A stretch of DNA of 64,000 bases, taken from positions 990,766 to 1,054,765 of the forward strand of contig OZ251250.1 in assembly GCA_965240325.2 (NCBI GenBank), given 5' to 3'. This document shows, in pieces, positions 53,027 through 64,000 of this stretch. The position numbers and the translations under genes were made by a program. The notes beneath the pieces were generated by a model. That model made no database searches. It was not told where the DNA came from and saw only the letters and a program-made list of their open reading frames with translations. Position 1 is the stretch's first letter. Every line of letters starts with the position of its first letter. This DNA is from Rebecca billardiae RCC1528 (lineage: Eukaryota; Haptophyta).

Positions 53027-55151
53027 CGTGCGGGGGATCGGCGAAGATCCGCGTCCGGGCTGGGCTGTTGCCCACCGCAGCACCCCGTTATTTATGCGCC
53101 GGACCGGTGGCTTCGTCGTTACAGTTTACTATGTTTTTCCGCGGGGGGGGCACGCCCGGATTTAACCGTGCCGCCCCCGCGGCTTTGTGCAACATCAAGG
53201 AGAGTCCGGACGCTTCCAGTCCGCCTCCAAGTGCGGGGACCCCTCGCGACGGCCGCGCCGCCGCACCCGAGCGTGCCGACCCGCGCCTCGTGATAACACG
53301 CGCATTTGGCGGGGCGCGGGCGGAGCGCGCCGCGCGCGGGCGCGTCGGCCCGTACGCTCGGAGCCCCGGGGGAGTCCACTCCGAGCGCGCCGCGCCGCGC
53401 CCGTCGCGCCGCGCCACGGCGTGCGCCGTGCACGCGTTCAGTGCGGCTCGGGTGCCGCGCGCCGCCGCGGAGCGGAAAGAGAGCCGGGAGCGGGTGCGCT
53501 GGCGCGGGCGGGGTGTGGAGGCACGCTACGGGAGTCTACCTCTCGTGCCGCGCGCGCGCGCGCGCTCGGCGCCGTCGCTTGGCGCGGCCGTAGGCGTCCA
53601 AGCGTCGATGGTTGGCCTCGCTGTCGAGGACCGCGCTAAAGGGGGCCGCCTGGGGGCCGTAACGCTTGACGAGACCGAGCACGCTGCTGACGAGACCGAA
53701 TACGCACCGGCACCGGCCCATGGAAGCCCGCCGCGCGCTGTGGCCGCGCGCCGCGCGCACATCAGGCGGGGCGCGCGCGGAGTCCGCCGCGCGTGGGGGC
53801 CTCAGCCAGTACGCTCAGGCCCCCGGGGGAAGCACATGCGACCTCGCCGCGCCGCGCCCGTCGCGCCGCGCCACGGCGTGAGCAGTGCGTCCCGGTTCGA
53901 CCAGGGTCGCGGCGCGCGCCGCTGCGCGCTACCACTGGGGCGGATGGTGCGCGCCGCGCGCGCGGGGGCGGCTTGTGGAGGCGGGCGGTGACGGCCCGGC
54001 TCGTCTGCCGCGCGCGCGCCGCCCTGCGTTGCGTCCCGAACTCTCCGTGCTCGCAGGGTGCGGATGCTGCACGAGAGCCAGTGCTGTGACTCTCCGTGAC
54101 GGGCTGGGCTGGGCTGCTAGGCGGCTGCGGGCCTCCCGTGTGGGTTGGGTGGATGCCCGCTGCGACGCTGGCCGCACGATTGCGTCCTTCCGCTTTGCCT
54201 TGCCCTTGGCAGCTGCGCCACCGTTGTGCGGCATGTGCTGCCAGGTGAGCGAGGCTCGCTCCTCGGGCGGCTGGATGACCACAATCGCGGATGGCTTGGT
54301 GCGGACGGGGTGGTCTTGGTCCCCTGTCTCATCGCCAGCACGTTGCGGCTGCAGCAGCCGCAGGCGTGTCTGCTTGATGGGCTCCGGCCGGCAGCCCAGA
54401 CTCCATTTTACCTCTCACATCAGTGGGCCTTGGGGCAGTGAGCTGGTGTCAGGTGTGACGCCGGGCATCAAGCCTGAAATCGGCAGGGAGGCGGAGGGAG
54501 CGCACCACGTTAATTCACGTGCGACTCGTGCGACAGGTGCCTGGTGACGTCTCGCCGTATGGCCACTTGTGGGCCAACCGGCCAGTGCACGGCGCGGTTG
54601 GCTCGCTCGCACTGCGTCTGCGGCGCCTGGCCGGCACCAGGGCGCGTTCGTAAGATTCCTATAGTTTACCGCGGATCGTGTCAGACGTCACAGCCCATTG
54701 ATGCGCGTCAGTCCGAGGTTAGCCAGCACGAGCACAGCCAGGGGGAAGCTATGCCGGAACCAAGTCGTGCTGCACAGGTGGCGCCACACCGCACGCGAGG
54801 ACTCGCCGGCTGCGGGCTGGTCACTCCGTCACTCGCATGGGCCACACCTCCGACCTCGACTGTCTCCTATACCTATGCTGGAACCAGAGATCGTCGTCTA
54901 GAAGGTGAGGCGGAACCTTGCGGGATGGTCACGGCGCTGGATGGACAGAGGGAGCGCTGCTGAGTGCTGGCGAGGACATCGTTTGCGCAGCACGGCCGGA
55001 CGGCCGCGGACCATTTCTTCTTTACGGTTATAACGTGCACACAGTACTGAAAACGGACTTGAGCTCGCGCTTTTTCGCGACCGGCGGCCGGACCCCGGCC
55101 GCGCGGGCGAGCAAAGCAAAGGACACCGGCGGCGGAAGCAGGTCTGCCCCC
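53027..55151. other. Intergenic between divergent PMVK and kinesin genes
   Basis: About 2.1 kb. GC-rich with a diverged duplication at ~53290-54030 (listed separately). From about 54080 onward composition is more mixed and no gene was recognised. The last ~150 bases upstream of the kinesin include a short AT-rich patch. Confidence 0.4.
53290..54030. repeat. Diverged direct duplication, ~455-bp period
   Basis: Segments starting near 53296 and 53755 share ordered blocks, including CCCCGGGGGA and the string CGCCGCGCCGCGCCCGTCGC followed by GCCGCGCCACGGCGTG. Later blocks with CTTGTGGAGGC/GTGTGGAGGC also keep their spacing. The shared frames are not convincing coding sequence. Confidence 0.6.
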
Positions 55152-56705
55152 ATGGTGGCGGCGGGCGAGCTCGCCGCGCACGCGCGCCGCCTCGAGGCGA
55201 GCGCGAAGCGCGCGATGATGCAGCGCGGCGGCGGCGGGACGCGGGACGACGGCGCGCTCGCACCCTCGCCACGCCCGCCCTCGCCCGCGCGCTCCGCCTC
55301 CGCGCCCGCGCGCGGCGAGGCGAGCGGCGCGGCGCGCCGCCGGCCGTCGACGGCGGGCGGCGGCGCGACGCCGCCGCCCGACGCGGTGTGCGGCCGCGTG
55401 CAGCGGATGGAGCGCGAGCGGGCGGAGCGCGCGCGGCGCAACGCCGAGGCCAAGCGGCTGCACGCCGACCAGGCGCGCGCCGCGCTGCGCCGCGGCGGCG
55501 TCGAGCGCGTGCGGCACGCGCAGATGGTGGCCGACTGGCGCGCGGCCGCGGCGGCGCGCGGCGGAGCGGACGCGCCGGCGGGCGAGGGCGAGGGCGGCGG
55601 CGGCGGGGCGGCGCCGCCGTGGGGCGCGCACGAGCGCATCCGCGTCGTCGTGCGCAAGCGCCCGCTGCTCGGCCGCGAGCGCGCGGCGTGCTGCGTGGAC
55701 GCGCTCACGGTGCTGCCGCACGGCCGGCTGGCCGCGCACGAGGCGAAGGCGACGCTCGACCTGTCGCCCGCGCTGCACACGCACGCGTTCGGCTTCGCCG
55801 CGGCGTTCGGCGCCGACGTGCCCACCGACGCGCTCGCCGCGCGCGCCGGCGTGCCCGCCCTCGCCGCGCACGCCGCGCGTGGCGGCGTGTGCGCCGTGCT
55901 GGCGTACGGGCAGACGGGCTCGGGCAAGACGCTCACGATGGCGGGCGGAGGCGGGCGCGGGGGGAACGGCGCGGGGCTGTGCGCGCTGGCGGGGCGCGCG
56001 CTGCTCGGCGCGTGCGCCGGCGCCGAGCTGCTCGCCAGCGCGTACGAGGTGCGCGGCGCGCTCGTCACCGACCTGCTCGCGGGCGGCGCGCGCGTGGCCG
56101 TGCGCGACGACGCGGCCGGGCGCGCGCACGTGGCGGGCGCGCGCGTGCTGCGCGTGCGCGACGCGGCCGCGCTCGACGCGCTGGTGGCGGGCGCGATGGC
56201 GGCGCGCGCGACGGCGCCGACGGCCGCGAACGCCGCCTCCTCGCGCTCGCACGCGCTCCTCCGCCTGTGCGTCCCCGCGTCGGGCGGCTCGCTCACGCTC
56301 GTCGACCTCGCGGGCTCGGAGCGCGCGGCGGACGCGGGCGCGCCCGACCGCGCGACGCGGCTGTCGGGCGCGGAGATCAACAAGTCGCTGCTCTGCCTGA
56401 AGGAGTGCATCCGCGCGCTGGACGCGGGCGCGGCGCGCGTGCCCTTCCGCGGCTGCGCGCTCACGCACGTGCTGCGCGAGGCCTTCTCCGCGCGCGGCGC
56501 GCGGCTGCTCGTGTGCGCGTGCGTCGCGCCCGCGTGCGGCTCGCTCGAGGCGTCGCTCAACAGCCTGCGGTACGCGGCCACGCTGCACGCACTGCCCAGG
56601 GCGCACCGCGCGCAGGAGGCGGCGGAGCGCGAGGCGCGCGAGGCGGCGGCGCGCGAGGCGGAGGCGCGCGAGGCCGCCGCCGCGCCCGCGCCTGCGCCCG
56701 CCGCC

Positions 56706-56748
<43 letters not shown>

Positions 56749-57560
56749 GTTGGGAGCAGCCGCGTCCACAGCCGCCCGACCCGCCCGCGCCGCCCGCGCC
56801 GATCGACGCGCCCGCGACGCCGCGCCGCCGCGCGCCGCGCGCCGACGGGCCCGACGACGCCGCGGGCGGCGGCGGCGCCGGCCTGGGCGGCCAGATCGCG
56901 CGGCTGTGGACGCGGCTGGTCGGCGGCTTTGCGCCGCCCGCCCCCAAGCCCGGCGCGCTCGCGCGCGCGGCCGCGGCCGTCGCGCCGCGGCCGCCGCCGG
57001 CCGCGCGGCCGGCGGGCACGGCGGCGAGCGCGCTCGGCCGCGCGCTGAGCCACGGCGCGTGCGAGGCGCGCTACTTCGCCTCCACCCTCGCGCTCTCCGA
57101 GAGCGCGAGCGCGATGGTCGAGCAGCACCGGCAGGCGCTGCTCGCAGACCGCGCGCTGCTAAGGCACGAGCGCGCGCAGCTGGCCGCCACGCCCGGCGTG
57201 GCCGAGTACGTGCGCCAGCTCGACGCGATGGTGGCGGCGAAGGTGAGCCTCTCGCTCGAGCTGCAGCAGCAGCTCGCCGCGCTCAAGCGCCAGCTGCTCG
57301 AGCAGCAGGCCGTCGCGCGCGCGCTCGACAGCTCGGCCGCCGCGCCGCCGCCGCACGCGCCGCCGCCGCCGCGCGCGAGCGGCGGCGCGGCGGCGGCGGC
57401 GGCGGAGGGCGGCGCGTGGTACGCGCTGCCGATGCCGCCCCGCGCCGCGCGCGCGCGCGGCGCGGAGCAGGAGGCGGGCCCGGGCGCGGACGACGAGCCG
57501 CCGAGCCGCGCGCTCACCACGGCCGCGGAGGCCGTCGCCGTGTGGCAGTTTGGCGGGTGA
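55152..57560 (+). CDS. Kinesin-13-like microtubule-depolymerising motor
   Basis: 802 residues, single exon. A basic helical neck (RVQRMERERAERARRNAEAK) precedes the motor. Motor ~160-480: RIRVVVRKRPL (the kinesin-13 style opening), P-loop AYGQTGSGKTLTM near 253, switch I NAASSRSHALLRL, switch II LVDLAGSERA near 385, then INKSLLCLKECIRALD and VPFRGCALTHVLREAF, all closest to kinesin-13. A charged helix and a long Pro-run follow, then a disordered linker and a C-terminal coiled coil (SESASAMVEQHRQALLADRA, LELQQQLAALKRQLLEQQ). Kinesin-13 proteins act on spindle and flagellar microtubule length. The motor is shortened in places (Gly-rich loop after the P-loop), so activity is inferred. The start is ATG in CCCCCATGG, just ahead of the neck. 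Confidence 0.85.
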
Positions 57561-58618
57561 TGATGCCGCCGCGCGCTGCATGTCGCTGCTCGGTGCCGTC
57601 ACGCCGGGCCCGGGCCAGCAGCCCAGCGCATTGTGATTGGTACGACGACTATATACTCGCAAGTAGCAGCGCAGACGACAGACGACGACGATGCTGATCT
57701 TTGATGCCGGATTTCTCGCCGCCTGGAATATCGCGGTTGGTTACCTTTAGTAGTTCGCGCGACGTGACCGTCAGTGGTCGCGGCGGCGCGCGAATTCAGC
57801 CGATAGATATGGCCTCTCCCCACGCGGGGCGACAAGAATGGCTTCTGCCTTTCTGGCTGGCTAGGTGCTGTTGCGCCAAGCGTGGCGCAGCACGGCATGG
57901 TTGTGTGCGGGCAATCGGGCCACTTGGACGGCCGAGTCGGTTGGTGAACGGGCTACGCCCGCGAGGGCATCCCCGCGTGCAGCAAGGGCGGCCCAGTCAG
58001 GGCAGGAGCGCGGCCGCGCCGAGCGGCGCGTCACGGCTGCCGATTGCATGGCTCTTGCGCGGTGGAACTTGTCGCGTGAGCCCTCGCCCCGCCGTGCACG
58101 CTCCTGCGGCACCGAGGCTGCCGCGCCCGAGCAGATCGCGCGGCGCGCGCGGCGGCGCCTGCCAGGTGCTGCTGTTGCTGGCTGGGCCGCGCCGGAGAGG
58201 CGGGCCGCGCGGCCGGGCGCTGCGGATGTGGAGCGCCGCAGCCGGCCCAGTGCCTTGCACCGGTCGATGCTGCCCCCGCCCTGGCCCCCCATCTTACCCT
58301 GGTGGGCCGCGTAGTGAGCGGCAAGCATCAGGGCACTCTTCATTGCGCGTGAGCGCCAGCTCATCGATCTGCGCACGGCCGTCCCACTGCGGTGCGGCCG
58401 GGCGCGCGCGCCTCACTTCGAAGGAGCGGGCGCGCCTTGCCGCGGCGGCCGAGACGAGCACTGTCGAAGCACCGTCGAGCGCGATCATCGCGGCGGCGAG
58501 CAGCGGTCGTGGCTGGCGCAACACGCCGGCCCAGCCAGCCCCCGCCCCCGCGCCCCCATCCTCCACCCGTGCGCGCCATCACGGCCGCGCCGCGCACGCC
58601 GCTCGCGCACGCGCCTCG
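57561..58618. repeat. Non-genic DNA with diverged copy of the 1,377-bp unit
   Basis: Follows the kinesin stop. From about 58210 to 58618 it matches, with many differences, the parts of the 1,377-bp unit that carry GGAGCGCCGCAGCCGGCCCA, GCAAGCATCAGGGC and GCGCACGGCCGTCCCACTGC. Frames are open on both strands but look like compositional artefacts. Confidence 0.6.
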
Positions 58619-59995
58619 CTTCGAGGGCGAGCGGCCGTCCCTTGCCGTGGCGCGGGGCGGTCGAGGCGAGCGCACACTCTGGCGCGATCACCGCGGGTCG
58701 GCGGTGGCGGGCAGGCGTCACGCAGCCTTTGCGTTGAGCAGCCAAGCGCGTGGCCGAGCGCTGCGCGCACACCTGGCGGCAGTTCGCGGGTTGCTGGCTG
58801 GCATCGCGCGCTGCGCGGCGTCGTGCGTGCGATTGGCGGAGACGCGAATGCATCCTCCCAGCATGCGCTCTCGACCGCTCGCGCGCGCGGCCGCGCGCAG
58901 CCGGCAGCGTGTGCGTGGCAGCGCGGTCGAGCAAGGTTGGCTGGCTGGCGGTGCGCTCGCGTCGCCGCGATGGCCGCGCGTGGGCGCGCGTGGGGCGCGG
59001 TGAGCTGGCCGATGCGCACTCTGGGCGCGTGCCCCCACGGCGCGCGGATCCACTCGCGCACCACTGCGCCGGCGCGCGCGACAAGCCGCCCTCCGGCGGA
59101 CGGCGGGGATGGAACGCCGCCATGCTGGCTTCCGAGTTCCGATCGCTGGAAATCAGGAAATCCCGGCAGCATGGCGAGTTGGCGACGCGCGAGTCAGCAC
59201 GGCGAGTCAGCATGGCGGATGCAGTCTGCATCCCGCGGCGCCGACGGGCGCTAGCCGCGTTCGACCGGCGCCGCCGCGCGCCGGCGAGTACGTGCGTGCA
59301 GCGCTGTATTCGCCGCTGCGCCTAGCTCCAGCCCAAGGCTGCCCCCGCCCCCGCTGCCCCCGCCCCCGCCCCCCGTCTGCCACTCGTCGTCCGGCCTGCC
59401 TCGCGCCGCGCGCCGCGCGGGCCGTCCGACAGCCGCGCCGGGCGGTCTGGGCGGGCAGGCGGCGATGGCGGGCGTCTCTCGGCGGGCCTTGGCTGCGGCA
59501 CGTGCATCGTCTAGTCAAGCAGCAGTCACCCGCGCCCGCGCCCGCCGCCGCCGTTTGTACTTCTCAGTTGCCGCCGCGCGCGGGAGTGTTGCTGCGGGCG
59601 TGGAGCGCCGCAGCCGGCCCAGCGCCTCGCGCCGGTCGAAGCGGCCCCCGCCCCGGCCCCCCATCTTGCCCTTCGTCAAGCCTGCGCCTGGTGTGCTGCG
59701 TAGTGTGCGGCAAGCATCAGGGCGCTCCTCATCGCGCGCGAGCGCCAGCTCATCTGCGCACGGCCGTCCCACTGCCGTGCGGCTGGGCGCGCGCGCGCCT
59801 CGCGTCGAAATGGGCGGGCGCGCCTTGCCGCGTTGTGAGCGCGCTGCGGTCGAGACGAGCGAGCACGTTCGAGCGCTGTCATTGCGTGTCAGCGGCGGTG
59901 ATGAGCAGCAGTCGCGCAGATGCCGCCCTAGATCCCACCGCGCGGGGAGTCGCTCGCGCCATCCGCACTCGTGCCTGGCTGGTTTAGCCCTCCGC
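58619..59995. repeat. Tandem duplication unit 1 (1,377 bp)
   Basis: First of two adjacent units. All open frames on both strands recur 1,377 bases later with identical translations, so sequence identity must be near 100%. It contains a C-rich tract near 59340-59375. No frame has domain-like composition; the units are probably non-coding, though a repeat-encoded protein cannot be fully excluded. Confidence 0.9.
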
Positions 59996-61372
59996 CTTCG
60001 AGGGCGAGCGGCCGTCCCTTGCCGTGGCGCGGGGCGGTCGAGGCGAGCGCACACTCTGGCGCGATCACCGCGGGTCGGCGGTGGCGGGCAGGCGTCACGC
60101 AGCCTTTGCGTTGAGCAGCCAAGCGCGTGGCCGAGCGCTGCGCGCACACCTGGCGGCAGTTCGCGGGTTGCTGGCTGGCATCGCGCGCTGCGCGGCGTCG
60201 TGCGTGCGATTGGCGGAGACGCGAATGCATCCTCCCAGCATGCGCTCTCGACCGCTCGCGCGCGCGGCCGCGCGCAGCCGGCAGCGTGTGCGTGGCAGCG
60301 CGGTCGAGCAAGGTTGGCTGGCTGGCGGTGCGCTCGCGTCGCCGCGATGGCCGCGCGTGGGCGCGCGTGGGGCGCGGTGAGCTGGCCGATGCGCACTCTG
60401 GGCGCGTGCCCCCACGGCGCGCGGATCCACTCGCGCACCACTGCGCCGGCGCGCGCGACAAGCCGCCCTCCGGCGGACGGCGGGGATGGAACGCCGCCAT
60501 GCTGGCTTCCGAGTTCCGATCGCTGGAAATCAGGAAATCCCGGCAGCATGGCGAGTTGGCGACGCGCGAGTCAGCACGGCGAGTCAGCATGGCGGATGCA
60601 GTCTGCATCCCGCGGCGCCGACGGGCGCTAGCCGCGTTCGACCGGCGCCGCCGCGCGCCGGCGAGTACGTGCGTGCAGCGCTGTATTCGCCGCTGCGCCT
60701 AGCTCCAGCCCAAGGCTGCCCCCGCCCCCGCTGCCCCCGCCCCCGCCCCCCGTCTGCCACTCGTCGTCCGGCCTGCCTCGCGCCGCGCGCCGCGCGGGCC
60801 GTCCGACAGCCGCGCCGGGCGGTCTGGGCGGGCAGGCGGCGATGGCGGGCGTCTCTCGGCGGGCCTTGGCTGCGGCACGTGCATCGTCTAGTCAAGCAGC
60901 AGTCACCCGCGCCCGCGCCCGCCGCCGCCGTTTGTACTTCTCAGTTGCCGCCGCGCGCGGGAGTGTTGCTGCGGGCGTGGAGCGCCGCAGCCGGCCCAGC
61001 GCCTCGCGCCGGTCGAAGCGGCCCCCGCCCCGGCCCCCCATCTTGCCCTTCGTCAAGCCTGCGCCTGGTGTGCTGCGTAGTGTGCGGCAAGCATCAGGGC
61101 GCTCCTCATCGCGCGCGAGCGCCAGCTCATCTGCGCACGGCCGTCCCACTGCCGTGCGGCTGGGCGCGCGCGCGCCTCGCGTCGAAATGGGCGGGCGCGC
61201 CTTGCCGCGTTGTGAGCGCGCTGCGGTCGAGACGAGCGAGCACGTTCGAGCGCTGTCATTGCGTGTCAGCGGCGGTGATGAGCAGCAGTCGCGCAGATGC
61301 CGCCCTAGATCCCACCGCGCGGGGAGTCGCTCGCGCCATCCGCACTCGTGCCTGGCTGGTTTAGCCCTCCGC
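59996..61372. repeat. Tandem duplication unit 2 (1,377 bp)
   Basis: Second unit, head to tail with the first; the junction is TTAGCCCTCCGC followed by CTTCGAGGGCGAGCGG. After 61372 similarity to a third unit drops sharply to a diverged copy. Exact multiples of this period would be seen as a copy-number variant or an assembly duplication. Confidence 0.9.
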
Positions 61373-62370
61373 GTGCAGTCGGACGGCCTCGAGGGGGCGG
61401 GCTGGGCGGCGGACGAGTGATGGCGGGCGTCTACCGGCGAGCCTTGGCCGCGCCGTGCGCATCGTCTAGTCAAGCGCAGCCATCGCCTGCGCCCGCGCCC
61501 GCCGCCGCCATGTGTAGTCTCGAATGCCGCGCGCAGCGCCTGCCCCGAGTGCTCCGACCGCGCGGCAGCTGCTGGCCTGGCTGGTGAGGTGCGATGATCC
61601 GCGGCGTAGCACGCGGCGGTCAAGCCGAGCGCGAGGCGTGTCAGAGCCCCTGCGAGCTGCCCGTACGAGGGCGCACGCGACGACCGCGAGCCAGCCTCGG
61701 GCGGCGGCTGCAGCGCCGAGGCCAGTGCGCCCTGAGCCGTGCCGGCTGCGCCCAGCGCTCGCCGCATCGCGCCCCGTGCGGCTCGGCTGGGCTCGCCGGA
61801 CCTCGGCGAAGCACGCAGTGCCGCGGCCGAGGTCGAGGCGTGGCGCCCCGCGGCGTTTGCGCGCGCCCGCACGCGCTGCCCGCGCCCCAGGTTCGACCTG
61901 TCGCGGCCGCACCGACTACGCTGCGTCAGGGGCAGCGCGCGCGTGGCCGCTACCGGCCGGGCGCGATGCCGATGGCAGGCGATGGCAGCGCGCGGGGTGG
62001 GCCGAGCGACCGCAGCGCATGCTGCTCGGGCGGCGCGGGGCGCGAGCGCGTCGCGGCCGTGGCTGGCGCATCACACCAGCCCAGCCTGCCCCGGCCCCGC
62101 GCCCCCATCCTCCACCTCGTCCGAGCTGCCTCCAGCGCGCGCCATCACGGCCGCGCTGCGCACGCTGCCGGGTGCTGCCGCTCGCGCACTCGCCTCGCTT
62201 CGAGGGAGAGAAACCTAGGCCGTCCCTTGCCGTGGCGCGTGGCGGTCGAGACGCGCGCACACTCCGGCGCGCGCGATCGCCGTGGGTCTGCGGTGGCGGG
62301 CAGGCGTCGCCCGGCACAGTACCATACAGTATATTGGCCCTACGGTATCAGCCACGACGTCTAATCAGCC
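61373..62370. repeat. Diverged partial copies of the 1,377-bp unit
   Basis: Segments at ~61410-61540 (GATGGCGGGCGTCTACCGGC, CATCGTCTAGTCAAGC) and ~62040-62310 (CGTCCCTTGCCGTGGCGCG) match internal and junction parts of the unit with many substitutions and gaps. The array therefore had at least four members of different ages. Confidence 0.65.
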
Positions 62371-63797
62371 TGAAACGGCCGAGTGGCCCTCGCCGCGAGG
62401 GCCACCGGGATAACAGCAGTGTGTTCCACCCGCCGGAGTGCACGCGACTCCTTGGCGGGCCCTCGGGCGCCAACCGTTGCGGCCTATTGGCTCGTACCGC
62501 GTGGGGGGGCGTAGAGTGGACCGATGAACCCTCTCGCACCGCCCGGGCCGACCTCGACACCCGTCACTCGCTCGCGCGCGGCCGCGGAGCCCCACGAGCG
62601 CACCGCCGAGCACCCGGCCGGCACCCGCGCCGGCCAAGCTGGCGAGAATGGCGCTGAGGAATGGCGGCGAAGGCGCGCCAGCGTTGCGCGCACGAGGAAT
62701 CACCACGCTCCGCCTGCCACCACCGCCCCCGCTGTCATCTTGCGCCCTGACCTGCCTCCCAAGCGGCACGCGCAGTGGGCTGGGGAGTGCCAGGCGGCCA
62801 TGCTGATCAGCCGCCGCCACCATGGCGCGCGCGCGTGGACCCGGCTCAAGTGGCATGTGGCTTGTTGTGGACTTTTGTCACGGTCCATGTGTGTGTCAGT
62901 GAGCTGTTGCGGCCTCAGAGCCCTTCGCAGACTGCGGAAGGTGGCAGCTGGTGCTGTGTGCCGAGGACATGCGGCGTCCCCCAGCTGACGCAGCTCCAAA
63001 CCTTGGCACCTCAGTTCCAGCCCGCGCGTGCTACTTGTGTGTTACATGGCGGTACTGTATAGCTGCCTAGACATGTCAGAAGGCCAGTCCCTGAGTAAGC
63101 TGCCGCGCACGGGCGCTGGTGCCTGTGTCCTGAGTGTTTGTGTGGCCAGGCTTGAGGCTGCTGCCAAGCTCTGCGCAGAGTGCGTTGTCTGCGGTCTACC
63201 GCACTTCGCAGTCAGCAGCGGTGTGTGGCAGATGCATCTCCTGCCGTTGCCAGTCTCGGCCCGCCAAGGCGCGCATCGCAGCCGCAAGCGACGGTGTTTA
63301 TCTTCACTGGCGTTGTGCCACGGAACTACCTCCAGGAGGTGCTGCGCCGTGAGCGCGCGCGCCATGGTGGCGGCGGCTGATCAGCATGGCCGCCTGGCAC
63401 TCCCCAGCCCATCGCGCGTGCCGCTCAGGAGGCGGGTCAGGGCGCAAGATGACAGCGGGGGCGGTGGCGGCAGGCGGAGCGTGGTGATTCCTCGTGCGCG
63501 CAACGCTGGCGCGCCTTCGCCATTCTCGCCAGCTTGGCCGGCACGGGTGCCGGCCGGGTGCTCGGCGGTGCGCTCGTGGGGCTCCGCGGCCGCGCGCGAG
63601 CGAGTGACGGGTGTCGAGGTCGGCCCGGGCGGTGCGAGAGGGTTCATCAGTCCACTCTACGGCCCCCCACGCGGTACGAGCCAATAGGCCGCAACGGTTG
63701 GCGCCCGAGGGCCCGCCAAGGGGTCGCGTGCACTCCGGCGGGTGGAACGCACTGCTGTTTCCCCAAGCGGGCTCGCGTCGAGCCCGCTCGGCCGTTT
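62371..63797. repeat. Large inverted repeat with ~517-bp spacer
   Basis: The left arm 62371-62836 and the right arm 63354-63797 are inverted copies with small indels. The outer ends read GAAACGGCCGAG on the left and CTCGGCCGTTTC on the right; the inner ends read CCATGGCGCGCGCG and CGCGCGCGCCATGG. Each arm carries the same short frame (AMVAAADQHGRLALPSP) in opposite orientation. The spacer 62837-63353 is unique and less GC-rich. It could be a foldback transposon or an inverted duplication. Confidence 0.8.
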
Positions 63798-64000
63798 CGG
63801 GGCGATGGCCGACGCGACGGGAGTGGTGGGTTTGGCAGTCCGCGGCGGTTATCGCGTTATGACTGCCGCGTCGCTGCTCCGCCGCCGCCCGTGCCCCTCC
63901 CCGCTAGGTGGGGGTACCCGGCCGGACGCGGGCTCGGCGCTCGCAGCGGCATCGCCGGAGTGACCGGACGGCGACGAGATGTGAGTCGGAACAGGGCAGT

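Noticed and set aside
58750-60702. Two identical 191-codon plus-strand frames in the tandem duplication as a duplicated gene
   Set aside because: Other frames on both strands are equally open and equally repeated, and the translation is Arg/Ala/Cys-rich without domain character.
63028-63687. 219-codon plus-strand frame in the inverted repeat
   Set aside because: Half of it is simply the repeat arm, whose counterpart is open on the opposite strand too. No recognisable domain.

Overview
The window is nuclear DNA from a very GC-rich, photosynthetic, flagellated eukaryote. Evidence: genes broken by short GT-AG introns; a fucoxanthin-chlorophyll-type light-harvesting protein and a thylakoid-lumen protein, both with presequences suited to a secondary plastid; axonemal dynein and basal-body-type modules; and animal-like endomembrane genes (nicastrin, Golgi pH regulator, TMEM181). 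A haptophyte or similar chlorophyll-c alga fits best. This is inference, since no rRNA or plastid marker is present.

Layout. 0-8 kb: nicastrin (cut by the window edge), Golgi pH regulator, and a long low-complexity protein. 8-17.6 kb: a repeat-rich stretch with a DNA-transposon-like element, its short internally deleted relative, and several 5'-truncated copies of one retroelement. Set among these is a divergent pair of paralogous secreted/membrane proteins that I do not recognise. 17.6-28 kb: sulfotransferase, lumenal PsbQ-like protein, AlkB-type dioxygenase, J-domain protein, a tail-anchored SH3/ARM/TIR protein and an S1-domain protein. 28.5-35.5 kb: a 9-exon myosin carrying a CEP164-type WW module and three PDZ-like domains, divergent from the light-harvesting gene. 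36-41 kb: mostly mobile DNA, including a 2.97-kb element with terminal inverted repeats. 41-57.6 kb: a small ubiquitin-like-fold candidate, TMEM181, DNAI3/WDR63, a coiled-coil protein, the fused TrpC-TrpF enzyme, animal-type phosphomevalonate kinase and a kinesin-13. 57.6-64 kb: no convincing gene, but a perfect 1,377-bp tandem duplication flanked by diverged copies, then a large inverted repeat.

Shared themes. Cilium and cytoskeleton genes recur (DNAI3, the myosin with CEP164-like module, kinesin-13). Endomembrane multi-pass proteins recur (nicastrin, GPHR, TMEM181). Plastid genes are the light-harvesting protein, the lumenal protein and probably the S1 protein. Genes are often paired head to head with 138-266 bp between start codons. 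Of 25 introns I could place, 23 begin GTGCG, an unusual extended donor. Several coding frames run open through introns, so long ORFs alone mislead here; gene models below rest on family conservation and on matching intron phases.
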